Part shown: positions 17,798-25,911 of the stretch, one piece after another
Layout of the letters: each line of letters starts with the position of its first letter
Numbering within the stretch: the first letter of the stretch is position 1
Source of the DNA: Victivallales bacterium
GTDB lineage: Bacteria > Verrucomicrobiota > Lentisphaeria > Oligosphaerales > Oligosphaeraceae
Assembly (NCBI GenBank): GCA_017554445.1
Contig: JAFZIJ010000090.1
Coordinates: 1 to 63,691, forward strand
Length of the DNA stretch: 63,691 nt
Direction: 5' to 3'
Program-made: the position numbers and the translations under genes
Notes under the pieces: model-generated
Database searches by the model: none
What the model saw: only the letters and a program-made list of their open reading frames with translations
What the model was told of the DNA's origin: nothing

Positions 17798-18604
17798 TTA
17801 TTCGATTTTTTCGGCAATCAACTCGTTCACAACCTCCACACCATGGCGTTTCGCCCAGTCAACACAATCATCCGTGTTGCTCCAGACATCGATTGGACGA
17901 TGCGCGTCGCTGTTCACGACGGTCTTCACGCCTTCTTCGCCCGCGATTTCCCAGAATTTATCCAACGGATACTGCGGCCGCATGGTTCCTTCATCCTGTT
18001 TCGGCTTTTTCCGAAGTCCGTAGCCATTGATTTCCAATGGCATATCCGCCGCGACAGCCGCCTTGCAGATTTCACGGCAACAGGCCGTCGCCTCCGCCGT
18101 CCATCCTTCATAGCTCACGCCGAAAACGTCTGGATGCGCCATGAACAAATACAATCCGCTCTGGATGGCCGCCACCGTATAATCTGCGAAATCACGAAGG
18201 TTCTCGTCCGTCATGCGATAGCCGTAAAGTCCTTGCCATTCGCCGTTTCGGTCCACATACGAATGGATGGCGCCAACCAGATAGCGGCAACCGTATTCGC
18301 CCATCAGAACGTCTTTGAAGAAATTCGCATAGGCCGGATCGTATTCGCATTCCATACCCATGATGATGCGCAATTGCGGGAACTCCCGGCGAGCGGCCTC
18401 TATCCCGTTGACATACAACGGCATCTGATCCAAATCCATGCGAACCGTCTCCCAACGTTTCACGGGATACGGCGTGTGGTCGCTGAAGCCCAGAACGGAA
18501 ACGCCCTGCTTCACGGCCTCACGGCAATAGTCGATCGGCTCGCCGTCCGCATGTTTGCACAACCGCGTATGCGTATGAAAATTCATCCTGCTAGAAAAAT
18601 CCAT
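17798..18604 (-). CDS. PHP-family phosphatase (histidinol-phosphatase-like)
   Basis: A PHP-domain metal hydrolase of 268 residues. NFHTHTRLCKHADG (from residue 8) gives the HxH pair, GFSDHTPY the next metal His, GMECEY a glutamate ligand, and late motifs are AHPDVF and NSDAHRP. This pattern matches the HisK type of histidinol phosphate phosphatase, the penultimate histidine biosynthesis step. No other his biosynthesis gene is near, so another small phosphate ester is possible. It is the first gene of the minus-strand sugar cluster. Confidence 0.8.
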   Translation of the reverse strand: MDFSSRMNFHTHTRLCKHADGEPIDYCREAVKQGVSVLGFSDHTPYPVKRWETVRMDLDQMPLYVNGIEAARREFPQLRIIMGMECEYDPAYANFFKDVLMGEYGCRYLVGAIHSYVDRNGEWQGLYGYRMTDENLRDFADYTVAAIQSGLYLFMAHPDVFGVSYEGWTAEATACCREICKAAVAADMPLEINGYGLRKKPKQDEGTMRPQYPLDKFWEIAGEEGVKTVVNSDAHRPIDVWSNTDDCVDWAKRHGVEVVNELIAEKIE

Positions 18605-18718
18605 CGTTCCAAATCAAAAAACACGTTTCAACATGAAAAATCACAATTATGTATTAATGTAATCCTAATCTCTCTCTTTGCCATTGTCAATATCAATTGA
18701 ACAATCGACGACCGAAAC

Positions 18719-19978
18719 ATGACTAGATTCTTATTTATTCTTTCAATTTGCATTTCTTGTCACCTGTTTGCACAGGCCAACTCCTTCGTTTCGTTGGAGG
18801 AAACGACAAAGCAGTTGCAGGCCTATACGCCAATGGACGCGTGGCAGCATGAAATCCAGACACCGCCTCTCACGCGGGACATTCTCCTCCAATCTCTGGA
18901 AGCCGCTCGTGCCTACTATCTGAACCAACAGAAGGCGGATGGCAATTTTAAATATCTCCTAGATCTTTCCGACGGAAAGACTTCTGACGACGATAACCAA
19001 GTCCGCCAGGCGGGTGCCATCTGGGGCCTTGCCTGCCTCAATCGCGATTTCTTCAACGAACCGACACGCCGCGCCCTCCTTCTTGGTTTCGATTTTTTCA
19101 TCCAGAACATCAAGACGCTTCCGACTGGCGAGACCGTCATCGTCTATCCAGGCGAGAAAAATCTGAATTCGGGCACCGTCGCCCTCTTCTGCCTCGCCTT
19201 GACGGATTTTCTCGCCGGGCAAGATAAATATCTGGACCAGAATACGAAAGATAAATACCGACGCATTCTGTTTACCCACCTCCAATTTCTTCGGACGATG
19301 GAATTGGACGACGGCTCATGGTCCCGCGCCTACGAACTTAGTTCAGGCATTCGAAAACCCGTTCCAAGTTCCTACTACGATGGCGAAGCGCTTCTCGCCT
19401 ACTGCAAGGCAGCACGGCTCTACAACCGTAAAGACTTGATACGACGCATCAATTTTGCGTTGCCGCGTCTTATCCACCGCTACACCGTCCAGACATGGCA
19501 ACCCGACGGCGACCAAGATCTCACGAAAGGCTTCTACCAGTGGGGCTCCATGGCCTTCGCGGAATATGTCGAAGCGGGATGGGAGCCGCATGCGAAACTT
19601 GCGGCGGACGCCGCCATGGCCCTCGCCTGGTGGCAGATAGACGAAAACCAATTGGAAGCCAAAAAGGCCAATGTCGCCTACGCCGTCGAAGGCCTCGCCG
19701 CCACGTGGCGAATCGCCAAAATGACGGGCCGACAAGAGGAAGAAAAACGGCTTAAGTCCGTCATTGACAATATCATGGGGAAACTCATTCTATGCCAGTA
19801 CAAAGGGCCGTTCATGCAGTACAACCCCTATCTCATGAGTCTGAAGAACGTCGTTCCAGAGGCCTATGGCGGCATCACCGCCGCGCCGAACAGTCCGTTC
19901 GTCCGTATCGACAACGTACAGCATCAAGTCCATGCCACGCTGCTCATGCTCAAGTATTTATATCCGGAAACCAAATAA
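18719..19978 (+). CDS. Secreted protein of unknown function, probably helical toroid
   Basis: A 419-residue protein with a clear signal peptide (1-20, ending FAQA). The mature part is rich in helix pairs with regularly spaced W/Y/F and Gly, such as GNFKYLLDLSDGKTSDDDNQ, DDGSWSRAYEL, YQWGSMAFAEYVEAGW and QVHATLLMLKYLYP. This looks like an alpha/alpha barrel or terpenoid-cyclase-like toroid, as used by several polysaccharide lyases and epimerases. I cannot name the family or activity. It starts divergently from the PHP gene and is followed after 15 bp by a GT2 gene, so the pair may be functionally linked. Confidence 0.55.
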   Translation: MTRFLFILSICISCHLFAQANSFVSLEETTKQLQAYTPMDAWQHEIQTPPLTRDILLQSLEAARAYYLNQQKADGNFKYLLDLSDGKTSDDDNQVRQAGAIWGLACLNRDFFNEPTRRALLLGFDFFIQNIKTLPTGETVIVYPGEKNLNSGTVALFCLALTDFLAGQDKYLDQNTKDKYRRILFTHLQFLRTMELDDGSWSRAYELSSGIRKPVPSSYYDGEALLAYCKAARLYNRKDLIRRINFALPRLIHRYTVQTWQPDGDQDLTKGFYQWGSMAFAEYVEAGWEPHAKLAADAAMALAWWQIDENQLEAKKANVAYAVEGLAATWRIAKMTGRQEEEKRLKSVIDNIMGKLILCQYKGPFMQYNPYLMSLKNVVPEAYGGITAAPNSPFVRIDNVQHQVHATLLMLKYLYPETK

Positions 19979-19993
19979 CAACCGCCAAACACC

Positions 19994-20680
19994 ATGCGAC
20001 TCTCCGTCATCATCCCTGTATTTAATGAAGTCACCACGGTCGTCGATGTCATCAACGCCGTCCGCAACTGCGGCGTGAAGGATCTGGAGATTCTTGTCGT
20101 CGATGACTGTTCGACTGATGGCACCACTCAGCTACTGGACAGCCTCCCGCCGTCGCAAGACCTCCGCATCTTCCATCATCCGACGAATCAAGGCAAAGGC
20201 GCCGGCATCCGCACCGCGCAGGCCAACGTCACAGGCGACGTCGTCATCATCCAGGACGCCGATCTGGAATACTCCCCCAACGAATTTCCCGCCATGATCC
20301 AGCCGATCATCGACGACAAGGCGGACGCCGTCTTCGGCTCCCGTTATTCAGGCCGCGAAATTCTCGTCGATACGTTCTGGCATTACAGCGGCAACAAGAT
20401 TTTGACGTTCATCTCCAACGTCTTCTCGAATCTGCATCTGACGGACATGGAGACATGCTACAAGATGATCCGCGCGGATATTTTCAAGTCTTTCACGTTG
20501 GAATGCAATCGCTTCGGCTTCGAGCCGGAAATCACCGCCAAACTCGCCAAACGGCGGATTCGTCTCTACGAAGTTCCGATCGCCTATCATGCCCGCCCAT
20601 TCGACGCTGGCAAAAAAATCGGCTGGAAAGACGGCGTGGCCGCCATTTGGTACATTCTGAAATACAATCTTTTTTCATAA
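19994..20680 (+). CDS. Family 2 glycosyltransferase (dolichol-phosphate-mannose synthase-like)
   Basis: A 228-residue soluble GT-A enzyme. LSVIIPVFNE at the start, VVDDCSTDGT for the nucleotide, IQDADLEYSP as the DxD metal site, and VFGSRYSG are GT2/DPM1-type motifs. There is no C-terminal membrane segment, as in the short DPM1 class. These enzymes transfer a hexose from an NDP-sugar to a polyprenyl phosphate, and GT-C enzymes such as the one at 6168 use such donors; a direct link is only inferred. It lies 15 bp after the secreted protein gene. Confidence 0.85.
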   Translation: MRLSVIIPVFNEVTTVVDVINAVRNCGVKDLEILVVDDCSTDGTTQLLDSLPPSQDLRIFHHPTNQGKGAGIRTAQANVTGDVVIIQDADLEYSPNEFPAMIQPIIDDKADAVFGSRYSGREILVDTFWHYSGNKILTFISNVFSNLHLTDMETCYKMIRADIFKSFTLECNRFGFEPEITAKLAKRRIRLYEVPIAYHARPFDAGKKIGWKDGVAAIWYILKYNLFS

Positions 20681-20686
20681 CGCCAA

Positions 20687-20714
20687 TTGAATAATCCAAT
20701 CCAACACGTATAAT
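20687..20714 (+). promoter_or_regulatory. Candidate sigma70-type promoter for the isomerase/epimerase gene
   Basis: TTGAAT (20687-20692), a 16-bp spacer and TATAAT (20709-20714) precede the ATG at 20793 by about 78 bp. An AAGGAG ribosome-binding site follows nearer the gene. Confidence 0.5.
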
Positions 20715-20792
20715 TTAAAGCGACTATATTAAAATAGATTTCATCAGCATTTTCAACCTGTCCAAACCTAAAAAACAGCAAAGGAGATTCCC

Positions 20793-21596
20793 ATGTTCAA
20801 ACGCAAGTTGGCCGTACAGATGTACTCACTCCGCAACGAAATCGAAAAGCTCGGCATGCGCAGCGTCCTCAAAACCGTCGCCGACATCGGCTACATCGGC
20901 ATCGAGCCCTGCGGCTTCGGCGACCTCTCCATTCCAGATTTCTACAAGGCCGCTTCCGATCTCGGTCTCGAAATCACTTCCTCCCACCGCCCGTGGTGCA
21001 ATCTCGACAACATCAACGAATCCATCGACCAGGCAGGCGAACTCGGTCTCAAACGCGTCGTCTGCGGCTACGGCCCCAAGGATTTCGAAAATCTTGACGC
21101 CATCAAACGCACCGCTGACGCCACCAACACGATGATGCAGAAACTGAAGCCCCTCGGCATCGAACTCTTCCAGCATAACCACTACTGGGAATTCGAACGC
21201 CTCGACGGCGAACTCAAATATGACATCTATCTGAAGTACTGCCCGGACATCAAATTCCAGCTTGACGCCTACTGGTCATCCAACTTCGGTGCCAACAACG
21301 CCGCCGAAATGGTCCGTAAATACTACGACCGCATCATCCTTCTCCACATGAAAGACGGCACGACCGAAAAGCCGAACCTCAATCCGACCATCGTGAAAGG
21401 CACCTATGAGCAGAAAGTTCCGCTCCGCCCGCTCGGCGAAGGCAAGCTCAACATCCGCGACATTCTCGAAGAGGCCCCCGAATCCATCGATAACATCATC
21501 GTCGAACTGGACAACTCCCCCTACGACATGGTCGTCTCCCTCACCCGCTCCTACATCTACATGAATCAAGCTGGCTTCGCCTATGGTCGCCGCTAA
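20793..21596 (+). CDS. Sugar phosphate isomerase/epimerase (xylose isomerase-like TIM barrel)
   Basis: A 267-residue TIM barrel of the AP endonuclease 2 superfamily. The start KLAVQMYSLRNEIEK, GYIGIEPCGFGD, ITSSHRPW, LFQHNHYWEFE, FQLDAYWSS and LLHMKDG are typical, with Glu, His and Asp residues placed to bind a divalent metal. Members of this family interconvert ketoses or inositols; the substrate is not evident. It has its own promoter and a good terminator, so it is probably a single-gene transcript, with AAGGAG 8 nt before the ATG. Confidence 0.8.
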   Translation: MFKRKLAVQMYSLRNEIEKLGMRSVLKTVADIGYIGIEPCGFGDLSIPDFYKAASDLGLEITSSHRPWCNLDNINESIDQAGELGLKRVVCGYGPKDFENLDAIKRTADATNTMMQKLKPLGIELFQHNHYWEFERLDGELKYDIYLKYCPDIKFQLDAYWSSNFGANNAAEMVRKYYDRIILLHMKDGTTEKPNLNPTIVKGTYEQKVPLRPLGEGKLNIRDILEEAPESIDNIIVELDNSPYDMVVSLTRSYIYMNQAGFAYGRR

Positions 21597-21619
21597 TCAT
21601 TGAATTCCAGTAAAGTATC

Positions 21620-21655
21620 AAAGCCCGAAGCCTCTCGGTTTCGGGCTTTATTTCA
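21620..21655 (+). terminator. Intrinsic terminator after the isomerase/epimerase gene
   Basis: AAAGCCCGAA (21620-21629) pairs with TTCGGGCTTT (21640-21649), followed by a short T-rich stretch. Confidence 0.85.
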
Positions 21656-21675
21656 CCACATTCAATTGAAAATAC

Positions 21676-21984
21676 ATGTCCGAACAACCTCCCTATTCCG
21701 CACAATACCGGCAGCCGCCCGTCCAGCCAGTCTATGTGCAACTGCCGCCAGACTACAGTCCCACTGTAACCAAAGGCGAATGGTTTCTCTATCTCATTCT
21801 GCAAATGATTCCATTCGTGAATCTTGTGATGCTCATTGTCTATGCGTTAGACAATACCAAACCAAGCCGTGCCAATCTCGCGAAAGTCAATCTTATCTTC
21901 TTGGCAGTCGGTTTTGTCATCGCCATCGGGTATTTGATTTTCTTCCTATGTGCTTTCGGTGAAGCCATGAAACACATACATTAA
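21676..21984 (+). CDS. Small membrane protein, proline/tyrosine-rich N-terminus
   Basis: A 102-residue protein that I do not recognise. Residues 1-30 are rich in Pro, Gln and Tyr (PPYSAQYRQPPVQPVYVQL), and two hydrophobic spans follow (about 37-60 and 70-95). The hydrophilic cytoplasmic-type tail plus two spans resembles many small stress or envelope proteins in gut bacteria. It stands alone after a terminator. The start has no strong ribosome-binding site. Confidence 0.6.
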   Translation: MSEQPPYSAQYRQPPVQPVYVQLPPDYSPTVTKGEWFLYLILQMIPFVNLVMLIVYALDNTKPSRANLAKVNLIFLAVGFVIAIGYLIFFLCAFGEAMKHIH

Positions 21985-22019
21985 GACCATAAAAAATTGT
22001 CTTGGTTTGAATTCATTCC

Positions 22020-22041
22020 TGTCCAGTTTGCAATCTGGACA
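22020..22041. promoter_or_regulatory. 7-bp inverted repeat
   Basis: TGTCCAG (22020-22026) and CTGGACA (22035-22041) are perfect inverted arms around eight bases. It follows the small membrane protein gene and could be a weak terminator or an operator for the oxidoreductase gene. Confidence 0.35.
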
Positions 22042-22074
22042 AGAACAGAGATAGTATGTTCTTACGAATTTTCC

Positions 22075-22113
22075 ACATCTTGATGGCTCTTTGTCAGCCA
22101 TCCGTCAAGATGT
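22075..22113 (+). promoter_or_regulatory. Leader stem-loop upstream of the Gfo/Idh/MocA gene
   Basis: ACATCTT plus GATGGCT pair with AGCCATC and AAGATGT, separated by a 4-nt bulge. The 14-bp structure with a 7-nt loop ends 67 bp before the ATG at 22181. No T-run follows, so a regulatory leader is more likely than a terminator. Confidence 0.45.
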
Positions 22114-22180
22114 CGTGAAACCAACATTATTCAAGTCTTTCACACAGTTATGGACAGTTGAAGAACAACAGGAGTCTTTC

Positions 22181-23437
22181 ATGAAACAAGTAAAAATTCT
22201 GATTGTCGGTTGCGGTGCACGCGGAAGTGGTTATGGACGATTTGTGCTGCAGTGTCCGGAACGTGCAAAAGTCGTGGCGATCGCGGAACCGATTGCAGAA
22301 CGGCGGAATGCCGTGGGGGATGCGCACAACGTCCCGCCGGAATATCGCTTCAACAGTTGGGAAGATGTCGCACGCCTCCCGCGTCTGGCTGACGCAGTTC
22401 TCATCTGTACGCAGGACCAAATGCATGAAGCTCCTGCAATCGCCTTTGCGCAACTGGGTTATGACATTCTGTTGGAAAAACCAATGGCTCCGACTGCTGA
22501 ATCGTGCCGCCGAATCGTCGCCGCCGTGAAAAAAGCGGGCGTCCTCTTCGCAGTCTGCCACGTTCTCCGCTACACCGCCTACACAAGAAAGCTCAAGGGA
22601 GTTTTAGCCTCCGGTGCCATTGGCGAAATCATCAACATTCAGCATCTGGAACCAGTCGGCTATTGGCATCAGGCCCACTCCTTCGTGCGCGGCAATTGGC
22701 GCAATGAAGAGGAATCCTCCTTCATGCTTCTCGCAAAATGCTGCCACGACGTGGATTGGCTTCGTTACGTGATGAACCGTCCATGCCGTCAAGTCCAGTC
22801 ATTTGGGACGCTGAAGCATTTTCGCAGCGAATGTGCCCCGAAGGGAGCGACGGCACGCTGTCTCGACTGCCCGGCGGAAATTGAAGGAAACTGCCCCTAT
22901 TCCGCCATCAAAATCTACTTGCGCGACCGCTTGGACAAAGGCCATTCAGGATGGCCCGTAAATGTTCTCGCCCATGAAGTTACGAGGGAGACGATTCTTG
23001 ACGCTTTGCGCAACGGGCCGTATGGACGTTGCGTCTATGCCTGTGACAACGACGTCGTGGACAACCAAATAGTCAATATGATTTTCGACAACGGCAGCAC
23101 AGTCTCCATGACGATGACCGCCTTCAATGCCCACAGCGGCAGATTGACGCGCATATTCGGAACAAGAGGCTCCATCGATACCGACAGCAATACCATGACG
23201 CTCTTCGATTTCCTCACCGACAAGAAAACCGTCATCGACACCGCCGTGAAAAACGACGGCGGCATCCTGAGCGGTCACGGTGGCGGAGACAACGGCTTGA
23301 TGGACGCATTCGTTTCCGCCGTGGCGGAACAGGATCCATCCAAAATCCTTTCCGGCACGGATGAAACGCTCGAAAGCCATCTGATGGTCTTCGCGGCGGA
23401 AGAATCCCGCAAAAACGGCAAAGTGATGGATATTTAA
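22181..23437 (+). CDS. Gfo/Idh/MocA-family NAD(P)-dependent oxidoreductase
   Basis: A 418-residue dehydrogenase. VKILIVGCGARGSGYGRF is the Rossmann nucleotide loop, LLEKPMAPT is the EKP active-site lysine motif near residue 98, and CCHDVDWLRY carries the catalytic His region. The C-terminal alpha/beta domain contains a Cys cluster (CLDCPAEIEGNC), found in a subset of the family. Members oxidise or epimerise sugars, inositols or glycosides. I start at 22181 because AGGAG lies 6 nt upstream; the frame from 22091 is only leader sequence. It converges with the hydroxyacid dehydrogenase gene. Confidence 0.88.
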   Translation: MKQVKILIVGCGARGSGYGRFVLQCPERAKVVAIAEPIAERRNAVGDAHNVPPEYRFNSWEDVARLPRLADAVLICTQDQMHEAPAIAFAQLGYDILLEKPMAPTAESCRRIVAAVKKAGVLFAVCHVLRYTAYTRKLKGVLASGAIGEIINIQHLEPVGYWHQAHSFVRGNWRNEEESSFMLLAKCCHDVDWLRYVMNRPCRQVQSFGTLKHFRSECAPKGATARCLDCPAEIEGNCPYSAIKIYLRDRLDKGHSGWPVNVLAHEVTRETILDALRNGPYGRCVYACDNDVVDNQIVNMIFDNGSTVSMTMTAFNAHSGRLTRIFGTRGSIDTDSNTMTLFDFLTDKKTVIDTAVKNDGGILSGHGGGDNGLMDAFVSAVAEQDPSKILSGTDETLESHLMVFAAEESRKNGKVMDI

Positions 23438-23455
23438 AACAACTGCTCCAACAAA

Positions 23456-23493
23456 ATCTGGCCGATTGACATGCTTTATTCAATCGGCCAGAT
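23456..23493. terminator. Inverted repeat between convergent genes
   Basis: ATCTGGCCGATTGA (23456-23469) and its exact complement (23480-23493) form a 14-bp stem with a 10-nt loop. The right arm encodes the last residues of the dehydrogenase. T-tracts are poor on both sides, so termination may need a factor. Confidence 0.6.
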
Positions 23494-24435
23494 GAATTTG
23501 CCGCTCTTCAGAAATTCCGTTACTTGACGGACGGACTGCTCCGACTTCCGTTCAACAGCCTCTTTCGTATTGAAGGCGTTGTGCGGCGTCAAAATGACAT
23601 TGTCCGCATCCATTAAATACTGCAATGGCGTGCCTTCCCAATTTTCAGGATGTTCGCGCAATTGTGGTCCAAGCTTCGTTTCCGTCTCATAGACGTCCAG
23701 ACCTACGCCACCCAAGCGGCCGCTCTTCACAGCTTCCGCTATCGCCGCCAATGGCGTGAATTCGCCGCGAGCGACATTTACCAGCAAAGCACCTTGTTTC
23801 AAGCAGTTAAGACGCTCCGTCGTAAAATAGCCTGTATTTTCAGGCGTCAATTTCATGGCCACCGCCACGATGTCCGCCCACGGTGCGCCGTCTTCATATG
23901 AAACATATTCCAAATCGGCCAGACGATGGACGGGATCGACGCCTTTCACGTTCATGCCCAAACCACGGCCGATCGACACGATTTCCGTGCCAATCTTGCC
24001 AACGCCGATGACGAGCAGATTCTTTCCGAGTATTTCACGGCCCGTTAAACCGTCGCGATTGAAAGCTTTGAACTGACGCGTCTGCACAGGCAGTTTCCGC
24101 GCCAGCGCCATCCACAACAGCAACGCCTGTTCCGCCACCGTACGGTTGCAATACAACGGCAGATAGCCGCACGGCAGTTCCGCATGACCGCTCGCCAAGC
24201 GATAACGGCTCAAATGGTCGTATCCCGTGCTGCGCGTCAGAATTCCTTTAAGCTTCGGCGCCCATTCGACCGGAATGGCGGACTGCGTCCGCACCGAAAT
24301 GATCGGCGCGGGCGGCTCCGTCATGCCCGCCTCCTGGATCGTTTTCCACGTAAATCCCGCGTCAAGCGATTCGGCGCCGTATTTCACCAACGCCGCTCGC
24401 TCCTCTTCAAAAGCCTCAAAGAAATAAACATTCAT
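23476..24435 (-). CDS. D-2-hydroxyacid dehydrogenase
   Basis: A 319-residue NAD-dependent dehydrogenase. NLLVIGVGKIGTEIV is the GxGxxG loop, and LVNVARGEF (Arg), DVYETE (Glu) and VILTPHNAFNT (His) give the catalytic triad. The family reduces 2-oxoacids such as pyruvate, hydroxypyruvate or phosphoglycerate. I set the start at the ATG at 24435 (NVYFFEAFEEE); the longer frame to 24525 translates repeat DNA as a QNIQNLQN leader. No ribosome-binding site is seen before this ATG because a repeat hairpin occupies that place. Confidence 0.85.
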   Translation of the reverse strand: MNVYFFEAFEEERAALVKYGAESLDAGFTWKTIQEAGMTEPPAPIISVRTQSAIPVEWAPKLKGILTRSTGYDHLSRYRLASGHAELPCGYLPLYCNRTVAEQALLLWMALARKLPVQTRQFKAFNRDGLTGREILGKNLLVIGVGKIGTEIVSIGRGLGMNVKGVDPVHRLADLEYVSYEDGAPWADIVAVAMKLTPENTGYFTTERLNCLKQGALLVNVARGEFTPLAAIAEAVKSGRLGGVGLDVYETETKLGPQLREHPENWEGTPLQYLMDADNVILTPHNAFNTKEAVERKSEQSVRQVTEFLKSGKFIWPIE

Positions 24436-24443
24436 ATTATTAT

Positions 24444-24573
24444 AGCCGCCGAAGGCGGCGCTTATGGCTAAAGGGCTATGATTCTGGATGTTCTGGAGAT
24501 TCTGGATGTTCTGGAGATGGTACAAGTGAATCCAGTAAATCCAGTAAATCCAGAAAGTCCAGTTAATTATACA
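24444..24573 (-). repeat. Composite array: GC hairpin, heptamers and head-to-head CTGGA nonamers
   Basis: This fills the gap between purD and the dehydrogenase gene. From the purD stop on minus it holds four nonamers of the CTGGATTTA type (24531-24566), then four of the opposite orientation (TTCTGGATG on plus, 24482-24517). A short heptamer-like piece and the hairpin AGCCGCC/GGCGGC (24444-24460) follow. The two nonamer blocks face each other. Confidence 0.85.
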
Positions 24574-25830
24574 TTACCGGTTTAAGGCTCTGTGCGCAAT
24601 GTCTTTACGATACTGTACACCTTCCCATGTGATCTTGCCGACCGCTTTGTAGGCGTTCTTCACGGCATCCGCCACATCCACGCCCAACGCCGTCACGCCG
24701 AGCACACGACCGCCCGACGTCACGATTTTGCCGTCCTTCAGTTTCGTTCCAGCATGGAACACGACGGCTCCCGTCGCCTCCGCTTCATCCAAACCGGAAA
24801 TGACTTTGCCTTTTTCATAACTGCCTGGATATCCGGCGGATGCCATGACGACACACACAGCGGGCTTCGGGGACCAACGCAGTTCGACATCCGCCAGACG
24901 GCCATCCGCGACGGCGCACAGCGCCTCCACCAAATCGCTGTCCAACCGCATGAGAATCGCCTGCGTCTCCGGATCGCCGAAACGGACGTTGAATTCCAAA
25001 ACCTTCGGGCCGTCTTTTGTGATCATCAATCCCGCATAGATGATGCCGCGGAAATTCAGACCATCCTTCTGGACGCCCTTCAAGAAAGGTTGCAACACCT
25101 TCTCGTCGATGATCTTCCACATCGCATCCGTCACGACGGGCGCGGGCGAATAGGCACCCATGCCGCCTGTGTTCGGGCCAAGATCGCCATCCAACGCACG
25201 CTTATGATCCTGCGAACTCGCCAACGGTTTAATTGTCTTGCCATCGCACAAAGCAATGATGGAAGCCTCTTCGCCGATCAGGCATTCTTCCAACAATACG
25301 CGAGCTCCAGCCTGTCCGAATGTTCCTGCGAAGCAGGACTTTATCGCTTCTTCGGCTTCTTCGGCCTTCATCGCGACGATGACGCCTTTACCCGCCGCCA
25401 ATCCGTCGGCCTTCACGACGATTGGCGCGCCGTTTTTCTTAAGATATTCCAATGCAGAAGCTTCCGCATCGAACACGGCGGCTTTTGCCGTCGGCAGACC
25501 ATGGCGATTCATGAAATCCTTCGCGAAGCTCTTGCTACCTTCCAGTTGTGCGGCAATTTTGTCAGGCCCGACAATGCGCAGCCCTTTGGCGCGGAACACA
25601 TCCACAATTCCTTCGCACAACGTTGCTTCCGGTCCAACCATCGTCAGACCGACATTGTTCTTGACGGCGAAATCCGCCATTTCCTCCAGCGTTCCAAGCG
25701 GAATGGATTCGACGCCTTTCATGCCTGGATTACCAGGAGCGCAGTAGATTTTCTCCGCCAAAGGACTTTGGCGCATCTTCCACGCCAACGCATGTTCACG
25801 GCCACCGCCGCCAATAAGCAATATGTTCAT
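24574..25830 (-). CDS. purD: Phosphoribosylamine-glycine ligase
   Basis: GAR synthetase joins glycine to phosphoribosylamine in purine synthesis, using ATP. ILLIGGGGREHALAWKM at the start, FMNRHGLPTA, the ATP-grasp loop KADGLAAGKGVIVA, and LEFNVRFGDPETQ with the metal-binding Glu and Asn are diagnostic. At 418 residues it is full length. No other pur gene is in the window. Word arrays lie on both sides of it. Confidence 0.97.
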   Translation of the reverse strand: MNILLIGGGGREHALAWKMRQSPLAEKIYCAPGNPGMKGVESIPLGTLEEMADFAVKNNVGLTMVGPEATLCEGIVDVFRAKGLRIVGPDKIAAQLEGSKSFAKDFMNRHGLPTAKAAVFDAEASALEYLKKNGAPIVVKADGLAAGKGVIVAMKAEEAEEAIKSCFAGTFGQAGARVLLEECLIGEEASIIALCDGKTIKPLASSQDHKRALDGDLGPNTGGMGAYSPAPVVTDAMWKIIDEKVLQPFLKGVQKDGLNFRGIIYAGLMITKDGPKVLEFNVRFGDPETQAILMRLDSDLVEALCAVADGRLADVELRWSPKPAVCVVMASAGYPGSYEKGKVISGLDEAEATGAVVFHAGTKLKDGKIVTSGGRVLGVTALGVDVADAVKNAYKAVGKITWEGVQYRKDIAHRALNR

Positions 25831-25858
25831 TTCAAATGCCTTGTATACTTGTTCTGTT

Positions 25859-25911
25859 CAACGGTGGGGACGCCGTTGTTACACCATCCGACGGCGGGGA
25901 CGCCGTCGCTA
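25859..25911 (-). repeat. Two GC-rich palindromic units after the lactonase stop codon
   Basis: On minus the lactonase TAG is directly followed by a palindrome with arms CGACGG/CCGTCG around an 8-nt loop, then a second with arms CAACGG/CCGTTG. The shared plus-strand core is GGKGGGGACGCCG. The same core is in the TPM coding repeat at 8406-8504. Confidence 0.85.

Noticed and set aside
24436..24525. Longer N-terminus for the hydroxyacid dehydrogenase
   Set aside because: The extra residues translate CTGGA nonamers and heptamers; the family fold starts at the Met at 24435.
25859..25911. Insertion-sequence ends
   Set aside because: The palindromes are short, lack a transposase and target duplication, and match a dispersed core found in coding DNA.
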